From Gammaproteobacteria bacterium (GTDB lineage: Bacteria; Pseudomonadota; Gammaproteobacteria; Pseudomonadales; Azotimanducaceae), in the NCBI GenBank assembly GCA_002689445.1, contig NZGC01000070.1:101864-140986 (forward strand): 39,123 nt of DNA, given 5' to 3'. A program made the translations under genes and the position numbers. Shown here one piece after another: positions 17,859-28,021 of the stretch. Below the pieces are notes generated by a model that saw nothing but the letters and a program-made list of their open reading frames with translations, ran no database searches and was not told the origin of the DNA. The number at the start of each line of letters is the position of its first letter. The first letter of the stretch is position 1.

Positions 17859-17888
17859 AAAAAAAAGGTGGTTGAAACCACCTTTTCT
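17859..17888. terminator. Bidirectional intrinsic terminator
   Basis: AAGGTGGTT (17865-17873) and AACCACCTT (17876-17884) pair perfectly over nine bases, with an A-run on the left (17859-17866) and a T-rich run on the right. Read from either strand it gives a GC-containing hairpin followed by U residues, so it can stop both the hydantoinase-type gene and the convergent rpmB-rpmG unit. It is the only strong intrinsic terminator I find in the window. Confidence 0.85.
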
Positions 17889-17910
17889 AACACGTCTTTA
17901 GGGCGCCGTT

Positions 17911-18066
17911 TTACTTTATTTTTGCTTCGGTATAAATCACATGCTTGCGAACCACGGGATCGAATTTTTTGATTTCCATTTTATCCGGCATGTTTTTCTT
18001 ATTCTTGCTGGTCGTATAAAAATGTCCCGTTCCTGCTGATGATACTAATTTAATCTTATCTCGCAT
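17911..18066 (-). CDS. rpmG: 50S ribosomal protein L33
   Basis: This 51-residue basic protein is ribosomal protein L33 of the large subunit. The core [20 protein letters not shown] and [17 protein letters not shown] match E. coli L33 almost residue for residue, but the N terminus is four residues shorter. The ATG at 18066 is preceded on the minus strand by AGGAGA, a strong ribosome binding site. There is no zinc-binding cysteine pair, so it is the zinc-free form. It follows rpmB by 45 bases and ends at the bidirectional terminator. Confidence 0.97.
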   Translation of the reverse strand: MRDKIKLVSSAGTGHFYTTSKNKKNMPDKMEIKKFDPVVRKHVIYTEAKIK

Positions 18067-18111
18067 TGGTTTCTCCTAATCTTTCAATACTTTGGAAAAG
18101 GCGGGGTCTGA

Positions 18112-18348
18112 CTAAACCCGTTGACCTCGACTGCGAAGATCAGCAATGACCTGTTCGACGCCTAGCTTATCAATAATGCGCATGCCCTTAGCGGAAACTC
18201 TGAGCTTCACAAAACGCTTTTCGCTTTCCACCCAAAATCTGTGATCGTGGATATTGGGCAAAAAACGACGACGGTTTTTGTTGTTGGCATGAGAGACGTT
18301 GTTCCCGGTCATCGGCCGCTTACCGGTGACTTGACATACTCTAGACAT
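18112..18348 (-). CDS. rpmB: 50S ribosomal protein L28
   Basis: This 78-residue protein is ribosomal protein L28 of the large subunit. The N terminus [20 protein letters not shown] and the stretch [17 protein letters not shown] are typical, and the length equals that of E. coli L28. I chose the ATG at 18348, where AAGGAAA lies upstream; a frame extending to 18429 adds an unrelated tail. It has a single zinc-free Cys in the CQVTG motif. It heads the rpmB-rpmG unit, behind a leader of about 180 bases (see 18349-18531). Confidence 0.97.
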   Translation of the reverse strand: MSRVCQVTGKRPMTGNNVSHANNKNRRRFLPNIHDHRFWVESEKRFVKLRVSAKGMRIIDKLGVEQVIADLRSRGQRV

Positions 18349-18531
18349 GATCATTTCCTTATTCTGTACTGCTAAACTATTGTGCTTAATGGCACCTTGG
18401 TATTCCCTAGAGCGATTACACCCGCTCAAACGCCATAACGACTCTTCCGGTGTCGCTCGCTTGATTTCCTAAGGCCGCCGCGACGATTTTCTTGCGGTTT
18501 CCAGCGGCGAGCGAGGGCTTAGCGCTTAGAG
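18349..18531 (-). promoter_or_regulatory. Long structured 5' leader of rpmB-rpmG
   Basis: If transcription starts from the promoter at 18538-18566, the rpmB mRNA has a leader of about 183 bases. It contains a perfect eight-base long-range pair, TCGCTCGC (18453-18460) with GCGAGCGA (18507-18514), enclosing CCGC (18478-18481) and GCGG (18494-18497). A second hairpin, GAGCG (18410-18414) with CGCTC (18423-18427), lies nearer the gene. There is no open reading frame of note in it. This could be an autoregulatory ribosomal-protein leader, which is an inference. Confidence 0.45.
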
Positions 18532-18537
18532 CGCGAC

Positions 18538-18566
18538 TTTATACCAGAAGCACTCGCCTAATTCAA
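18538..18566 (-). promoter_or_regulatory. Sigma-70 promoter of rpmB-rpmG
   Basis: On the minus strand TTGAAT (18566-18561) and TATAAA (18543-18538) are 17 bases apart, and TGG precedes the -10, giving an extended -10. This is a strong match, as expected for ribosomal protein genes. The start of transcription would be near 18531, about 183 bases upstream of the rpmB ATG. Confidence 0.65.
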
Positions 18567-18769
18567 TCACATAACCGCCTCCCAGTGGATGCTCGGGTTG
18601 GTCAGGCTTTAGCTTAGGCTAGCCGGCAAAACGTGAGCAACCGAGGCAAAAGAAGCTAAGCGCTTACGGCCTGATCGCTACCGGCCTTGGATGCGAAGCG
18701 TAGCAAAACCAAGTAATATGCCTGTTGTTTCACGCGAACGATCCTTTTAAACACCTGTCGGCGAACGTC
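18567..18769. other. Intergenic region upstream of coaBC with interleaved inverted repeats
   Basis: No gene is visible in this 203-base stretch between the rpmB promoter and coaBC. Pairable segments are CTCGGGTTG (18592-18600) with CAACCGAG (18638-18645, one bulged G), and TTAGCTT (18609-18615) with AAGCTAA (18653-18659). These two pairs interleave, as in a pseudoknot. A perfect palindrome, TAAGCGCTTA, lies at 18657-18666, and GGCC repeats flank an 11-base loop at 18668-18686. In E. coli and Pseudomonas radC lies in this gap; nothing of it remains. Confidence 0.35.
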
Positions 18770-19986
18770 ATGGAACCAACCCCTATTAACTTAAACAATC
18801 GGCGCATCTTGTTGGGTATTACCGGCGGTATCGCTGCGTACAAAGCCGCTGAGCTTACCCGTCGTTTCCAAGACCAAGGCGCTGATGTTCGCATTATCAT
18901 GACGCGCTCAGCCACCGAATTTATTACACCGCTGACCATGCAGGCCTTATCAAAGCATCCCGTGCATCTTGACTTGCTCAATCCCGATACCGAGTCGGTC
19001 ATGGGGCACATCGAGTTGGCGCGCTGGGCCGACCTCATTTTAATTGCACCCGCCAGCGCGAATTTTCTTGCGCGTTTTGCCAGCGGACATGGAGATGACC
19101 TATTAACCACGGTTTGCCTTGCTGCTGAGTGTCCTGTCGCGATTGCGCCGGCGATGAATCAAGCCATGTGGTCGAAAGCCGCAACTCAATCCAACCGCTC
19201 TACATTACTATCCCGCGGCGCGCATATCTTGGGACCCGATGAGGGTTTACAAGCTTGTGGCGAGACAGGCGCAGGCCGACTAATGGCGGTGGATGACTTG
19301 GTGCTGCGCGCCAGCGCCTTGTTTAGCACCGGTGCATTACAAGGCAAAACGGTGGTGATTACTGCGGGCCCGACTCGAGAGGCTATTGACCCCGTCCGCT
19401 ACATCAGCAATCACAGTTCAGGCAAACAAGGTTATGCGCTCGCTGCCGCGGCATCAGACGCGGGAGCCCACGTCATCCTCATCTCCGGACCGACGCACCT
19501 CGCGGTACCTGATCGCGTCACAGCCATCAATGTTGTGTCTGCCCTTGATATGCACGAGGCCGTGCAATCAGTGATTGATCAGGCCGACATTTTCATCGGT
19601 GTCGCCGCGGTTGCCGACTATCGTCCGACCATCGCAGCAAATCAAAAAATAAAAAAGAATCAAGATGGGCAACGCTCCTTGACCCTCGAATTCATCGAAA
19701 ACCCAGACATTATTAAAGCGGTTGCTCAACGCCCCGATCGACCCTTCACGGTAGGCTTTGCCGCTGAAACAGAGCATTTAGAGACGCACGCAAAACAAAA
19801 GCTCGTCAACAAACAGCTCGATCTGGTGGTAGCAAATAACGTCGCAAACACCGACATTGGTTTTAATGCCGATGACAATGCAATTACCGTGGTCTATCAC
19901 GATGGCTCAAGGGTTCTGCCTATGATGTCAAAGCGAGCCCTGTCCGAACGGCTGGTTGAAATTATCGCACAACGCTTGAGCAGCAC

Positions 19987-19990
<4 letters not shown>
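18770..19990 (+). CDS. coaBC: Bifunctional phosphopantothenoylcysteine decarboxylase/synthetase CoaBC
   Basis: CoaBC couples 4'-phosphopantothenate to cysteine using CTP (CoaB) and decarboxylates the product with FMN (CoaC), steps two and three of coenzyme A synthesis. From the ATG at 18770 it has 406 residues, identical in length to E. coli Dfp. The N-terminal flavin domain has [17 protein letters not shown], the APAMNQAMW motif and the substrate-recognition Cys in [13 protein letters not shown]. The C-terminal synthetase has [20 protein letters not shown] and the later ADYRP and KIKK elements. A start at 18725 is possible but adds an unconserved tail. It overlaps dut by four bases. Confidence 0.97.
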
Positions 19991-21951
<1,961 letters not shown>

Positions 21952-21954
21952 TCC

Positions 21955-21981
21955 GGTTATTCTGAGCCAGAGCTCGTAACC
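21955..21981. terminator. Possible hairpin between slmA and pyrE
   Basis: GGTTA (21955-21959) pairs with TAACC (21977-21981), and inside them GAGC with GCTC around a CAGA loop. The hairpin lies right after the slmA stop, in the 76-base gap before convergent pyrE. No U-run follows on either strand, so if it ends transcription it may act with Rho or simply protect the 3' end. Confidence 0.35.
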
Positions 21982-22027
21982 CCCCATCAATCTCTCCTTG
22001 CTTCCAGCATCATGCCAAGAGCCACCT

Positions 22028-22672
22028 TTACCCTTTTGCCCCATAGGTCTCTCGATAACGCATCATCCGATCAAGATCCGAGACGTCACCCGATGATTTC
22101 ACAAACGCGATGATTTGATCGAACGTGACCAAACTCAACACCGGAATTCCAAAGGTTGATTCAACCTCTTGAATCGCGCTCTGATCGCCATGCTGGCCCC
22201 GCTCTTGTCGATCTATCGCGACAATGACAGCCGCCACCTCCGCCCCCGCGCTTTGAATGATGTCGATAGATTCCCGAATCGCCGTCCCCGCCGTAATCAC
22301 ATCATCTACAATCACGACTTTGCCTTGCAACGGCGCACCGACCAATTGGCCACCCTCCCCATGGGTCTTTGCTTCCTTACGTGCATACGCATAAGGCGCT
22401 GCTTGATTAAATTCGTCTGCCAGCCCTATTGCGGTGGCTGCCACCAACGGAATGCCTTTGTAGGGTGGACCAAACAAAACGTCGAAAGAGATTTCAGCGC
22501 TGGCTAACGTCTCCGCATAGAAATGACCCAAGCGACTGAGCGACTGGCCGTCCGCAAATAAACCCGCGTTGAAGAAGTAAGGGCTCATTCGGCCCGATTT
22601 CAGCTCAAATTCACCAAACTTCAAAACCCCTGCGGCCAACGCGAACTCAATGAAAGCCTCTGTTTGCACCAT
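22028..22672 (-). CDS. pyrE: Orotate phosphoribosyltransferase
   Basis: PyrE converts orotate and PRPP to OMP in pyrimidine synthesis. The 214 residues align along their whole length with the E. coli enzyme: [20 protein letters not shown] at the start, [26 protein letters not shown], and the PRPP-binding [17 protein letters not shown] (about 119-135). The ATG at 22672 has a strong ribosome binding site, AAGGAG. It lies eight bases downstream of rph, so the two form an operon; the UTP-sensitive attenuator found between rph and pyrE in E. coli has no room here. Confidence 0.98.
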   Translation of the reverse strand: MVQTEAFIEFALAAGVLKFGEFELKSGRMSPYFFNAGLFADGQSLSRLGHFYAETLASAEISFDVLFGPPYKGIPLVAATAIGLADEFNQAAPYAYARKEAKTHGEGGQLVGAPLQGKVVIVDDVITAGTAIRESIDIIQSAGAEVAAVIVAIDRQERGQHGDQSAIQEVESTFGIPVLSLVTFDQIIAFVKSSGDVSDLDRMMRYRETYGAKG

Positions 22673-22680
22673 AAAACTCC

Positions 22681-23397
22681 TTAAGCTATGCGAGCGGCCT
22701 TCTGCGCCTCAATCAGTTGACGAATACCCCCTTCGGCCAAATCGAGCAGGGCATTCAATTCGGAACGATCAAAGGGTGCTGCTTCTGCCGTTCCTTGGAC
22801 CTCGATGAAGGTTCCCTGTTCTGTCATCACCACGTTCATATCCGTGTCAGCACTGGAATCTTCAACATATTCTAGATCGAGCATGGGGTGACCACTGACC
22901 ACGCCAACCGAGACAGAGGCGATGTGCGTGCGCTCAACGAGAGCGGCGTTAGGTAACTGATCTAATGCGTCAAACAAGGCGACACAAGCACCTGTGATCG
23001 ATGCTGTTCGAGTACCGCCATCCGCTTGGATCACATCGCAATCGATTTTAATGGTGTATTCACCCATGGTTTCAAGGTTTACAGCCGCTCTGAGTGATCG
23101 CCCGATCAAGCGCTGAATCTCTTGAGTTCGGCCCGACTGCTTGCCTCTGGCAGCTTCTCGCCCCATTCTTTCATGAGTTGATCGTGGCAACATACCATAC
23201 TCGGCAGTCACCCAGCCTTGTCCTTTGCCCCGCAAAAAGGGAGGCACCCCTGACTCCAGGGACGCGGTACAAATCACTTGCGTATCGCCGAAAGCGACCA
23301 ATACAGAGCCCTCCGCATGCTTATTGAACTGCCGTGTGATCGTCACAGGGCGTAACCCATCGAAGGGTCGATTTTCGCTTCTTGTAAAAGAGGGCAT
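22681..23397 (-). CDS. rph: Ribonuclease PH
   Basis: RNase PH is a phosphate-dependent 3'-5' exonuclease that trims tRNA precursors. From the ATG at 23397 it has 238 residues, the same as the intact E. coli enzyme. The conserved [15 protein letters not shown] starts near residue 10, followed by [37 protein letters not shown] and the phosphate-binding [36 protein letters not shown] holds the catalytic Asp. The reading frame continues to a start at 23421, less likely since the ATG at 23397 matches the family. It leads the rph-pyrE operon. Confidence 0.97.
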   Translation of the reverse strand: MPSFTRSENRPFDGLRPVTITRQFNKHAEGSVLVAFGDTQVICTASLESGVPPFLRGKGQGWVTAEYGMLPRSTHERMGREAARGKQSGRTQEIQRLIGRSLRAAVNLETMGEYTIKIDCDVIQADGGTRTASITGACVALFDALDQLPNAALVERTHIASVSVGVVSGHPMLDLEYVEDSSADTDMNVVMTEQGTFIEVQGTAEAAPFDRSELNALLDLAEGGIRQLIEAQKAARIA

Positions 23398-23426
23398 AGT
23401 TATCCAACGTTGACGTACCAAAACGC

Positions 23427-23434
23427 ATTATACT
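23427..23434. promoter_or_regulatory. Overlapping divergent -10 elements of rph and yicC
   Basis: In the 66-base gap between the two starts, the minus strand carries a perfect TATAAT (23432-23427) facing rph and the plus strand TATACT (23429-23434) facing yicC; they share four bases. Neither has a good -35 at normal spacing; TTGACG at 23410-23415 is only 13 bases from the plus-strand -10. The promoters, if both real, should compete for polymerase. Confidence 0.45.
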
Positions 23435-23463
23435 GGCGTTCTATCTTTTAGCGAGCTAAGCCA

Positions 23464-24309
23464 TTGACCCTCTCTAGTATGACGGGTTTCGCGACCCAGA
23501 ATTTCGCCGAATTCTCTTGGGAGATTCGATCCGTGAACCATCGATATCTTGAGACCCATTTTAAGTTGCCCGAGGATTGCCGCGCCTTAGAGCCAACGCT
23601 GCGAGCACGAATCAAGGCCAGCGTAAAAAGAGGAAAGGTCGATTGCACGCTACGGCGATCGAATCGCTGGGTTGATCAAATTAATCTCGATCCTGCAGCG
23701 CTTACGCGTCTGCTGAAAACACTAGAAGGCATCGAGCAACAGAGTGACTTAAACCTGACAATTGATGGTCTTGGTCTGTTGTCGTGGCCCGGGGTTTTAA
23801 CCGAAACCTCGCAACCCCTCAATGATGATCGCCTGCTATCGAGTTTTGAGGAAACCTTAGGGGCGTTCAACGAATCCAGACTTCGGGAGGGACAGGCGAC
23901 CGCGCTAGACCTGATTGCAAAAATCACAGACCTTAGAGGATTGGTGGCTGTCATCAAAAAAGCGACACCAACCCTGATTAAAGAGGCTCAGTCGCGCCTG
24001 ATGGACCGTATTGAAGCCCTTGATCTTGCTGTCGATGCTGAGCGTTTACATCAGGAAGTCGTGCTTCTGACCAGCAAAGCCGACGTGAATGAGGAACTTG
24101 AACGTCTCACCAGTCACATCAACGAAGTGTCTCGATGCCTTGAATCCGGAGGAGTCGCGGGCCGCCGCCTCGATTTTTTAATGCAGGAACTCAACAGAGA
24201 AGCCAACACGCTTTCCTCGAAATCCATCGCCGCCGCCTCGACCCAAGATGCGGTGGAACTTAAGGTTGTCATTGAGCAAATGCGTGAGCAAATCCAGAAC
24301 CTTGAATAA
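23464..24309 (+). CDS. yicC: YicC family endoribonuclease
   Basis: This 281-residue protein belongs to the YicC/RMND1-like bacterial family (YicC_N and DUF1732 domains), recently described as an endoribonuclease. The start region SSMTGFATQNF corresponds to the family N terminus (SMTxFA), followed by WEIRSVNHRYLE. The C-terminal domain has HQEVVLLTSKADVNEELERL and ends with GGVAGRRLDFLMQELNREAN and LKVVIEQMREQIQNLE, the most conserved part. The TTG at 23464 gives the usual few residues before SMT; the ATG at 23479 is an alternative. It is divergent from rph and 88 bases upstream of gmk. Confidence 0.93.
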   Translation: MTLSSMTGFATQNFAEFSWEIRSVNHRYLETHFKLPEDCRALEPTLRARIKASVKRGKVDCTLRRSNRWVDQINLDPAALTRLLKTLEGIEQQSDLNLTIDGLGLLSWPGVLTETSQPLNDDRLLSSFEETLGAFNESRLREGQATALDLIAKITDLRGLVAVIKKATPTLIKEAQSRLMDRIEALDLAVDAERLHQEVVLLTSKADVNEELERLTSHINEVSRCLESGGVAGRRLDFLMQELNREANTLSSKSIAAASTQDAVELKVVIEQMREQIQNLE

Positions 24310-24397
24310 CCTTGGGTGACTCGTCAGTGCGTTTGCAAGCGCTTCTCCCTTCTTTTACCATCGTCCGCTCAACCCAACCCTAACTTAGATCAGCAGC

Positions 24398-25045
24398 ATG
24401 ACCTCTTCCCCCAAGTCAAAACAAGGTTCGGTTTACGTGGTTGCCGCTGCCTCGGGAACAGGTAAAACCAGCCTGGTCGCAGCATTGCTTGCCGATCACG
24501 ATCAAGCTGCGGTTAGCGTCTCTCATACAACCCGGACTCAGCGCCCTAATGAGATCGATGGACAGCATTATTTTTTTGTCGATCGCGCGCAATTTACGGC
24601 GCTCTTGGCTGAGGGCCATTTTATTGAACATGCCGAGGTCTTTGGCAATCTGTATGGCACCAGCCTGCAAGAAGTGCATCGCATCACTGAGACCGGCCAG
24701 CAACTCATCCTTGAAATCGACTGGCAAGGTGCCCTTCAGGTTAAACAGGCTTTACCTGCAGCAAACTTAATATTTATTCTACCTCCCACCCTCGAAACGC
24801 TTCGAACTCGACTCATTGGCCGAGGTCAGGATGACCCAGAGACAGTTGAAACGCGGTATGAAGGCGCAATCAAAGAAATTGCCCAATGTACCGCTTTCGA
24901 TTTTTTGCTGATTAACGATGATTTCAAAGTTGCGCTCAAAGATTTAACCACCATTGTTTTTGGGAACTCGGCTGAATATCGCATTGAAACTCAATTAACC
25001 CGTCACGCGGCGTTGATCGCGCAGTTGACCCACGGGCATCAATGA
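24398..25045 (+). CDS. gmk: Guanylate kinase
   Basis: Gmk phosphorylates GMP to GDP. The 215 residues cover the normal P-loop, GMP-binding and lid regions. The P-loop reads AAASGTGKTS (about 17-26), where most guanylate kinases have PSGAGK, so a proline and an alanine are replaced. The GMP-binding region has VSVSHTTRTQRPNEIDGQHY, and ILEIDWQGALQVK precedes the lid region, where FILPPTLETLRTRL and RGQDDPETVETR are seen. There is no clear ribosome binding site ahead of the ATG at 24398. The order gmk-rpoZ-spoT is standard. Confidence 0.96.
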   Translation: MTSSPKSKQGSVYVVAAASGTGKTSLVAALLADHDQAAVSVSHTTRTQRPNEIDGQHYFFVDRAQFTALLAEGHFIEHAEVFGNLYGTSLQEVHRITETGQQLILEIDWQGALQVKQALPAANLIFILPPTLETLRTRLIGRGQDDPETVETRYEGAIKEIAQCTAFDFLLINDDFKVALKDLTTIVFGNSAEYRIETQLTRHAALIAQLTHGHQ

Positions 25046-25134
25046 ACCGACGCTTGCCTGCGGGCGAATTTACCGCTAACATTCGCTGCCCCTGACCGCC
25101 TCTTTTCGGATATTTTAACTTTAAGGATCGCTTT

Positions 25135-25413
25135 ATGGCCCGCGTTACTGTCGAAGATTGCTTAGAAAACGTAGACAACCGTTTTGAACTGGTCATGGTT
25201 GCCAGCAAACGCGCCCGGCAAATCGCCACCGAGGGGAAAGACGCGTTAGTGCCTCTTGAGAATGATAAGCCCTCTGTGTTGGCGCTGCGTGAAATTGCCG
25301 AAGGTCTGGTCGGTCCAGAGATCCTCACTGAAAAGCCCAAGGAAGACTTTGAGCCAATGAGCATGGAGTTGCTGGCGGAATCCTTTGAAAAGGCCCCCGA
25401 CACCGAGTTCTAA
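25135..25413 (+). CDS. rpoZ: RNA polymerase omega subunit
   Basis: Omega assists assembly of the beta' subunit and forms one of the ppGpp-binding sites on RNA polymerase. The 92 residues begin with [19 protein letters not shown] (the MAR motif region involved in ppGpp binding in E. coli), then [10 protein letters not shown] and the conserved [20 protein letters not shown] at 25121-25125 is a good ribosome binding site. It is 89 bases after gmk and 98 before spoT, so gene-specific promoters are possible on both sides. Confidence 0.97.
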   Translation: MARVTVEDCLENVDNRFELVMVASKRARQIATEGKDALVPLENDKPSVLALREIAEGLVGPEILTEKPKEDFEPMSMELLAESFEKAPDTEF

Positions 25414-25422
25414 CCTCAGATT

Positions 25423-25505
25423 GACACAGGCTTTCCCTCAATCTTTGATTTTATCTCAAGATTTATTCAAGACTATCTTCACTTCCTAGGAATCGTTGGT
25501 ATAGT
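25423..25505 (+). promoter_or_regulatory. Candidate spoT promoters with an internal palindrome
   Basis: TTGACA, beginning near 25423, matches the -35 consensus but its downstream -10 (TTTGAT after 17 bases) is weak. A second candidate has TTCACT, a 16-base spacer and TATAGT (25500-25505), with TGG before the -10. Its spacer holds TTCCTAGGAA (25483-25492), a perfect ten-base palindrome. Transcription from it would start almost at the spoT ATG (25512), and no ribosome binding site is visible. Confidence 0.4.
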
Positions 25506-25511
25506 CTAACT

Positions 25512-27626
25512 ATGCAAACCATCGAGACCTTCGCGACGCAGCTCGCTGACTATTTGGCTCCGAACCAAATTGAACAGGTCAAACGTGCCTACGACTTTGC
25601 CAAGCATGCCCACACAGGACAGTTTCGAAAATCGGGTGAACCCTACATCAATCACCCGCTTGCGGTAGCGGGCATCCTGGCCGATATGCATATGGACCAT
25701 CAATGTCTGATGGCCGCACTTTTGCATGATGTCATTGAGGACACTGGGGTCGCCAAAACTCAGCTCGGTGACGAATTCGACATCCAGGTCGCCGAACTGG
25801 TCGATGGGGTCAGCAAGTTGAGCAGCATGTTTCAGTCGAGAGCCGAGGCTCAAGCTGAAAATTTTCAAAAAATGACCTTGGCCATGGCTAAAGATATCCG
25901 GGTCATTCTCGTCAAACTCGCAGACCGCCTGCATAATATGCGCACATTGGGACATCTTGCGCCAGAAAAACGCCGAAGGATTGCCAAAGAGACACTTGAA
26001 ATTTATGCACCCATCGCCTTGCGATTGGGCATGAATGCGATTCGAGTTGAATTTGAGGAACTCGGGTTCAAAGCGCTCTATCCACTGCGGTCTAGCATGA
26101 TTGAAAAGGCTGTTCGGCGAGCTCGGGGCAATCGAAACGAAATACTGACCAAGATACTGGCCTCGATAGAATCCAGTCTGGACCGGAACCGTATCAACGC
26201 CCGGGTTTTCGGTCGTGAAAAACACCTCTACAGCATTTATGACAAAATGCGAGCGAAGCGTAAATCCTTCACTGAAATCATGGATGTCTATGCCTTCCGA
26301 ATCGTTGTTGAGGATGTAGACACCTGCTATCGCACCCTAGGCGCCGTGCACAACTTATATAAACCTGTCGCGGGTCGTTTCAAAGACTACATCGCGATTC
26401 CCAAAGCCAACGGTTATCAGTCTCTCCACACCACCCTTTTTGGCATGCACGGCCTACCGATAGAGATCCAAATTCGAACCGAAGAAATGGAAGGCTTTGC
26501 CAATCAAGGTATCGCCGGGCACTGGTTGTATAAGAGTCAAGACGCAGGTGATGACTCCGGTCATCGACGAGCACGAGAGTGGATGAAAGGCTTGCTTGAA
26601 TTACAGCAAAGTGCCGGCAATTCGCTGGAATTTATCGAGAACGTTAAAATCGATTTATTCCCCGATGAAGTTTATATCTTTAGCCCCATGGGCGAAATTT
26701 ATGAACTCCCTCAAGGGTCAACGCCGATCGATTTCGCCTACGCGGTGCACACGGATATCGGCAGTTCCTGTGTCGCTTGTCGTATCGATCGCCGCTTGGC
26801 TCCGCTCAGCGCCCAACTGGAAAGTGGTCAAACGGTGGAAATTATTCGCGCGAACGGCGCTCGACCCAACCCGGATTGGTTAAGTTTTGCAGTGACGGGT
26901 AAAGCCAGAAGCGGCATTCGCAGCGCCTTAAAAGCCCAGCAAGACAACGAGTCTTTAATGCTAGGGCGCAGGTTGATCGAACGAGCCCTATCGAACTTAA
27001 ATTTTCACTTCGATCAGGTCACCCAAGCGGCAATCGATCGAGTGCTAGAGAAAGCCAAGTTAACGCATCTTGATGATCTCTTGGCAGAGGTTGGCCTCGG
27101 CAATCAAATGCCGAACGTTGTTGCCCGTCGACTGATTGAAGATCAAGCATCGGCTGCTGCACTATCGGAGTCAGATCAACCCAGCCCTTTATCGATTAAA
27201 GGCACCGAAGGCCTGGTGGTTACCTATGCACGGTGCTGTCGTCCTATTCCTGGCGATCCCATCACCGGTCACATCAGCGCTGGTCGCGGCATAGTGGTGC
27301 ATCTGGAGTCTTGTAAAAACTTGATCGAGCTCCAGGGTAAAAACGAGGAAATCATGACTGTGCGTTGGGAAACCAACTTAACCCAAGAATTTGCCGTCGA
27401 GCTACGGATTGAATTAGAGCACGAACCGGGATTAATTGCGGTGCTTGCGTCTACCATCACTACCGCTGACGCCAACATCGAGCGAATCAGTATTCTCGAG
27501 CGAGACGCGCATTTGGCGACAGTTAACCTAGTGGTTAATGTTCAAAACCGCGTTCATCTAGCGAGGGCCATTCGTAAACTCAGACATATCCACAACATCA
27601 ATAAAATCGTTAGGGTACGCAGTTGA
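25512..27626 (+). CDS. spoT: Bifunctional (p)ppGpp synthetase/hydrolase SpoT
   Basis: SpoT makes and degrades the alarmone (p)ppGpp. The 704 residues match E. coli SpoT (702). The hydrolase domain is intact: HTGQFRKSGEPYINHPLAVA, the HD motif ALLHDVIEDT (about 74-83) and VKLADRLHNMRTL. The synthetase domain includes YDKMRAKRKSFTEIMDVYAF and GRFKDYIAIPKANGYQSLHT. A TGS domain follows near 390 (DEVYIFSPMGEIYELPQG), then a cysteine-bearing RIS/conserved-Cys region (YARCCRPIPGDPI) and a C-terminal ACT domain. As the only RelA/SpoT gene in view, it may be the main or a second synthetase; relA would lie elsewhere. Confidence 0.97.
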   Translation: MQTIETFATQLADYLAPNQIEQVKRAYDFAKHAHTGQFRKSGEPYINHPLAVAGILADMHMDHQCLMAALLHDVIEDTGVAKTQLGDEFDIQVAELVDGVSKLSSMFQSRAEAQAENFQKMTLAMAKDIRVILVKLADRLHNMRTLGHLAPEKRRRIAKETLEIYAPIALRLGMNAIRVEFEELGFKALYPLRSSMIEKAVRRARGNRNEILTKILASIESSLDRNRINARVFGREKHLYSIYDKMRAKRKSFTEIMDVYAFRIVVEDVDTCYRTLGAVHNLYKPVAGRFKDYIAIPKANGYQSLHTTLFGMHGLPIEIQIRTEEMEGFANQGIAGHWLYKSQDAGDDSGHRRAREWMKGLLELQQSAGNSLEFIENVKIDLFPDEVYIFSPMGEIYELPQGSTPIDFAYAVHTDIGSSCVACRIDRRLAPLSAQLESGQTVEIIRANGARPNPDWLSFAVTGKARSGIRSALKAQQDNESLMLGRRLIERALSNLNFHFDQVTQAAIDRVLEKAKLTHLDDLLAEVGLGNQMPNVVARRLIEDQASAAALSESDQPSPLSIKGTEGLVVTYARCCRPIPGDPITGHISAGRGIVVHLESCKNLIELQGKNEEIMTVRWETNLTQEFAVELRIELEHEPGLIAVLASTITTADANIERISILERDAHLATVNLVVNVQNRVHLARAIRKLRHIHNINKIVRVRS

Positions 27627-28021
27627 AAGACTCAGATATCGAGGCAATCCAGACCGGTGAAGCGCCCGCTGCTATTGGTCCCTATAGCCAAGCGACAAGC
27701 TTTGGCGACTTCACCTTTGTCAGCGGTCAACTTGGACTCGACCCGAAAACCGGCGCATTAGCAGGTGAGGATATCAGCGTCCAAACGCAGCAAGCGATTG
27801 AAAACCTTGATCGCATTGCCATGGCAAGCGGGCAGACCCGAGCCGAAGTCGTCAAGTTGACGATCTACCTGGTAGACCTGGATCACTTCGAAACGGTGAA
27901 TACTATTTTAGCGCAAGCCTTTCACCCGCCATTCCCCGCACGAGCGACCGTCGGCGTGGCTGCACTTCCAAAAAATGCGAAAATCGAGATTGACGCCATC
28001 ATCGCCAATCGCAATGACTGA
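27623..28021 (+). CDS. ridA: RidA family enamine/imine deaminase
   Basis: RidA hydrolyses reactive 2-aminoacrylate and related enamine or imine products of PLP enzymes to keto acids. The 132 residues match the family: APAAIGPYSQAT, FVSGQLGLDPKTG, and the C-terminal PPFPARATVGVAALPKNAKI containing the catalytic Arg. The start must be the TTG at 27623, which overlaps the spoT stop (TTGA), since no early ATG exists. spoT-ridA-recG is the Pseudomonas arrangement, and trmH, present in E. coli between spoT and recG, is missing. It overlaps recG by eight bases. Confidence 0.96.
   Translation: MKDSDIEAIQTGEAPAAIGPYSQATSFGDFTFVSGQLGLDPKTGALAGEDISVQTQQAIENLDRIAMASGQTRAEVVKLTIYLVDLDHFETVNTILAQAFHPPFPARATVGVAALPKNAKIEIDAIIANRND

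Noticed and set aside
23410-23434. TTGACG with TATACT as a complete yicC promoter
   Set aside because: The spacer is 13 bases, too short for sigma-70.
24329-24357. Hairpin GCGTTT/AAGCGC with a pyrimidine run after yicC, as a terminator
   Set aside because: The loop is only two bases with one G-T pair, and the run is interrupted by C residues.
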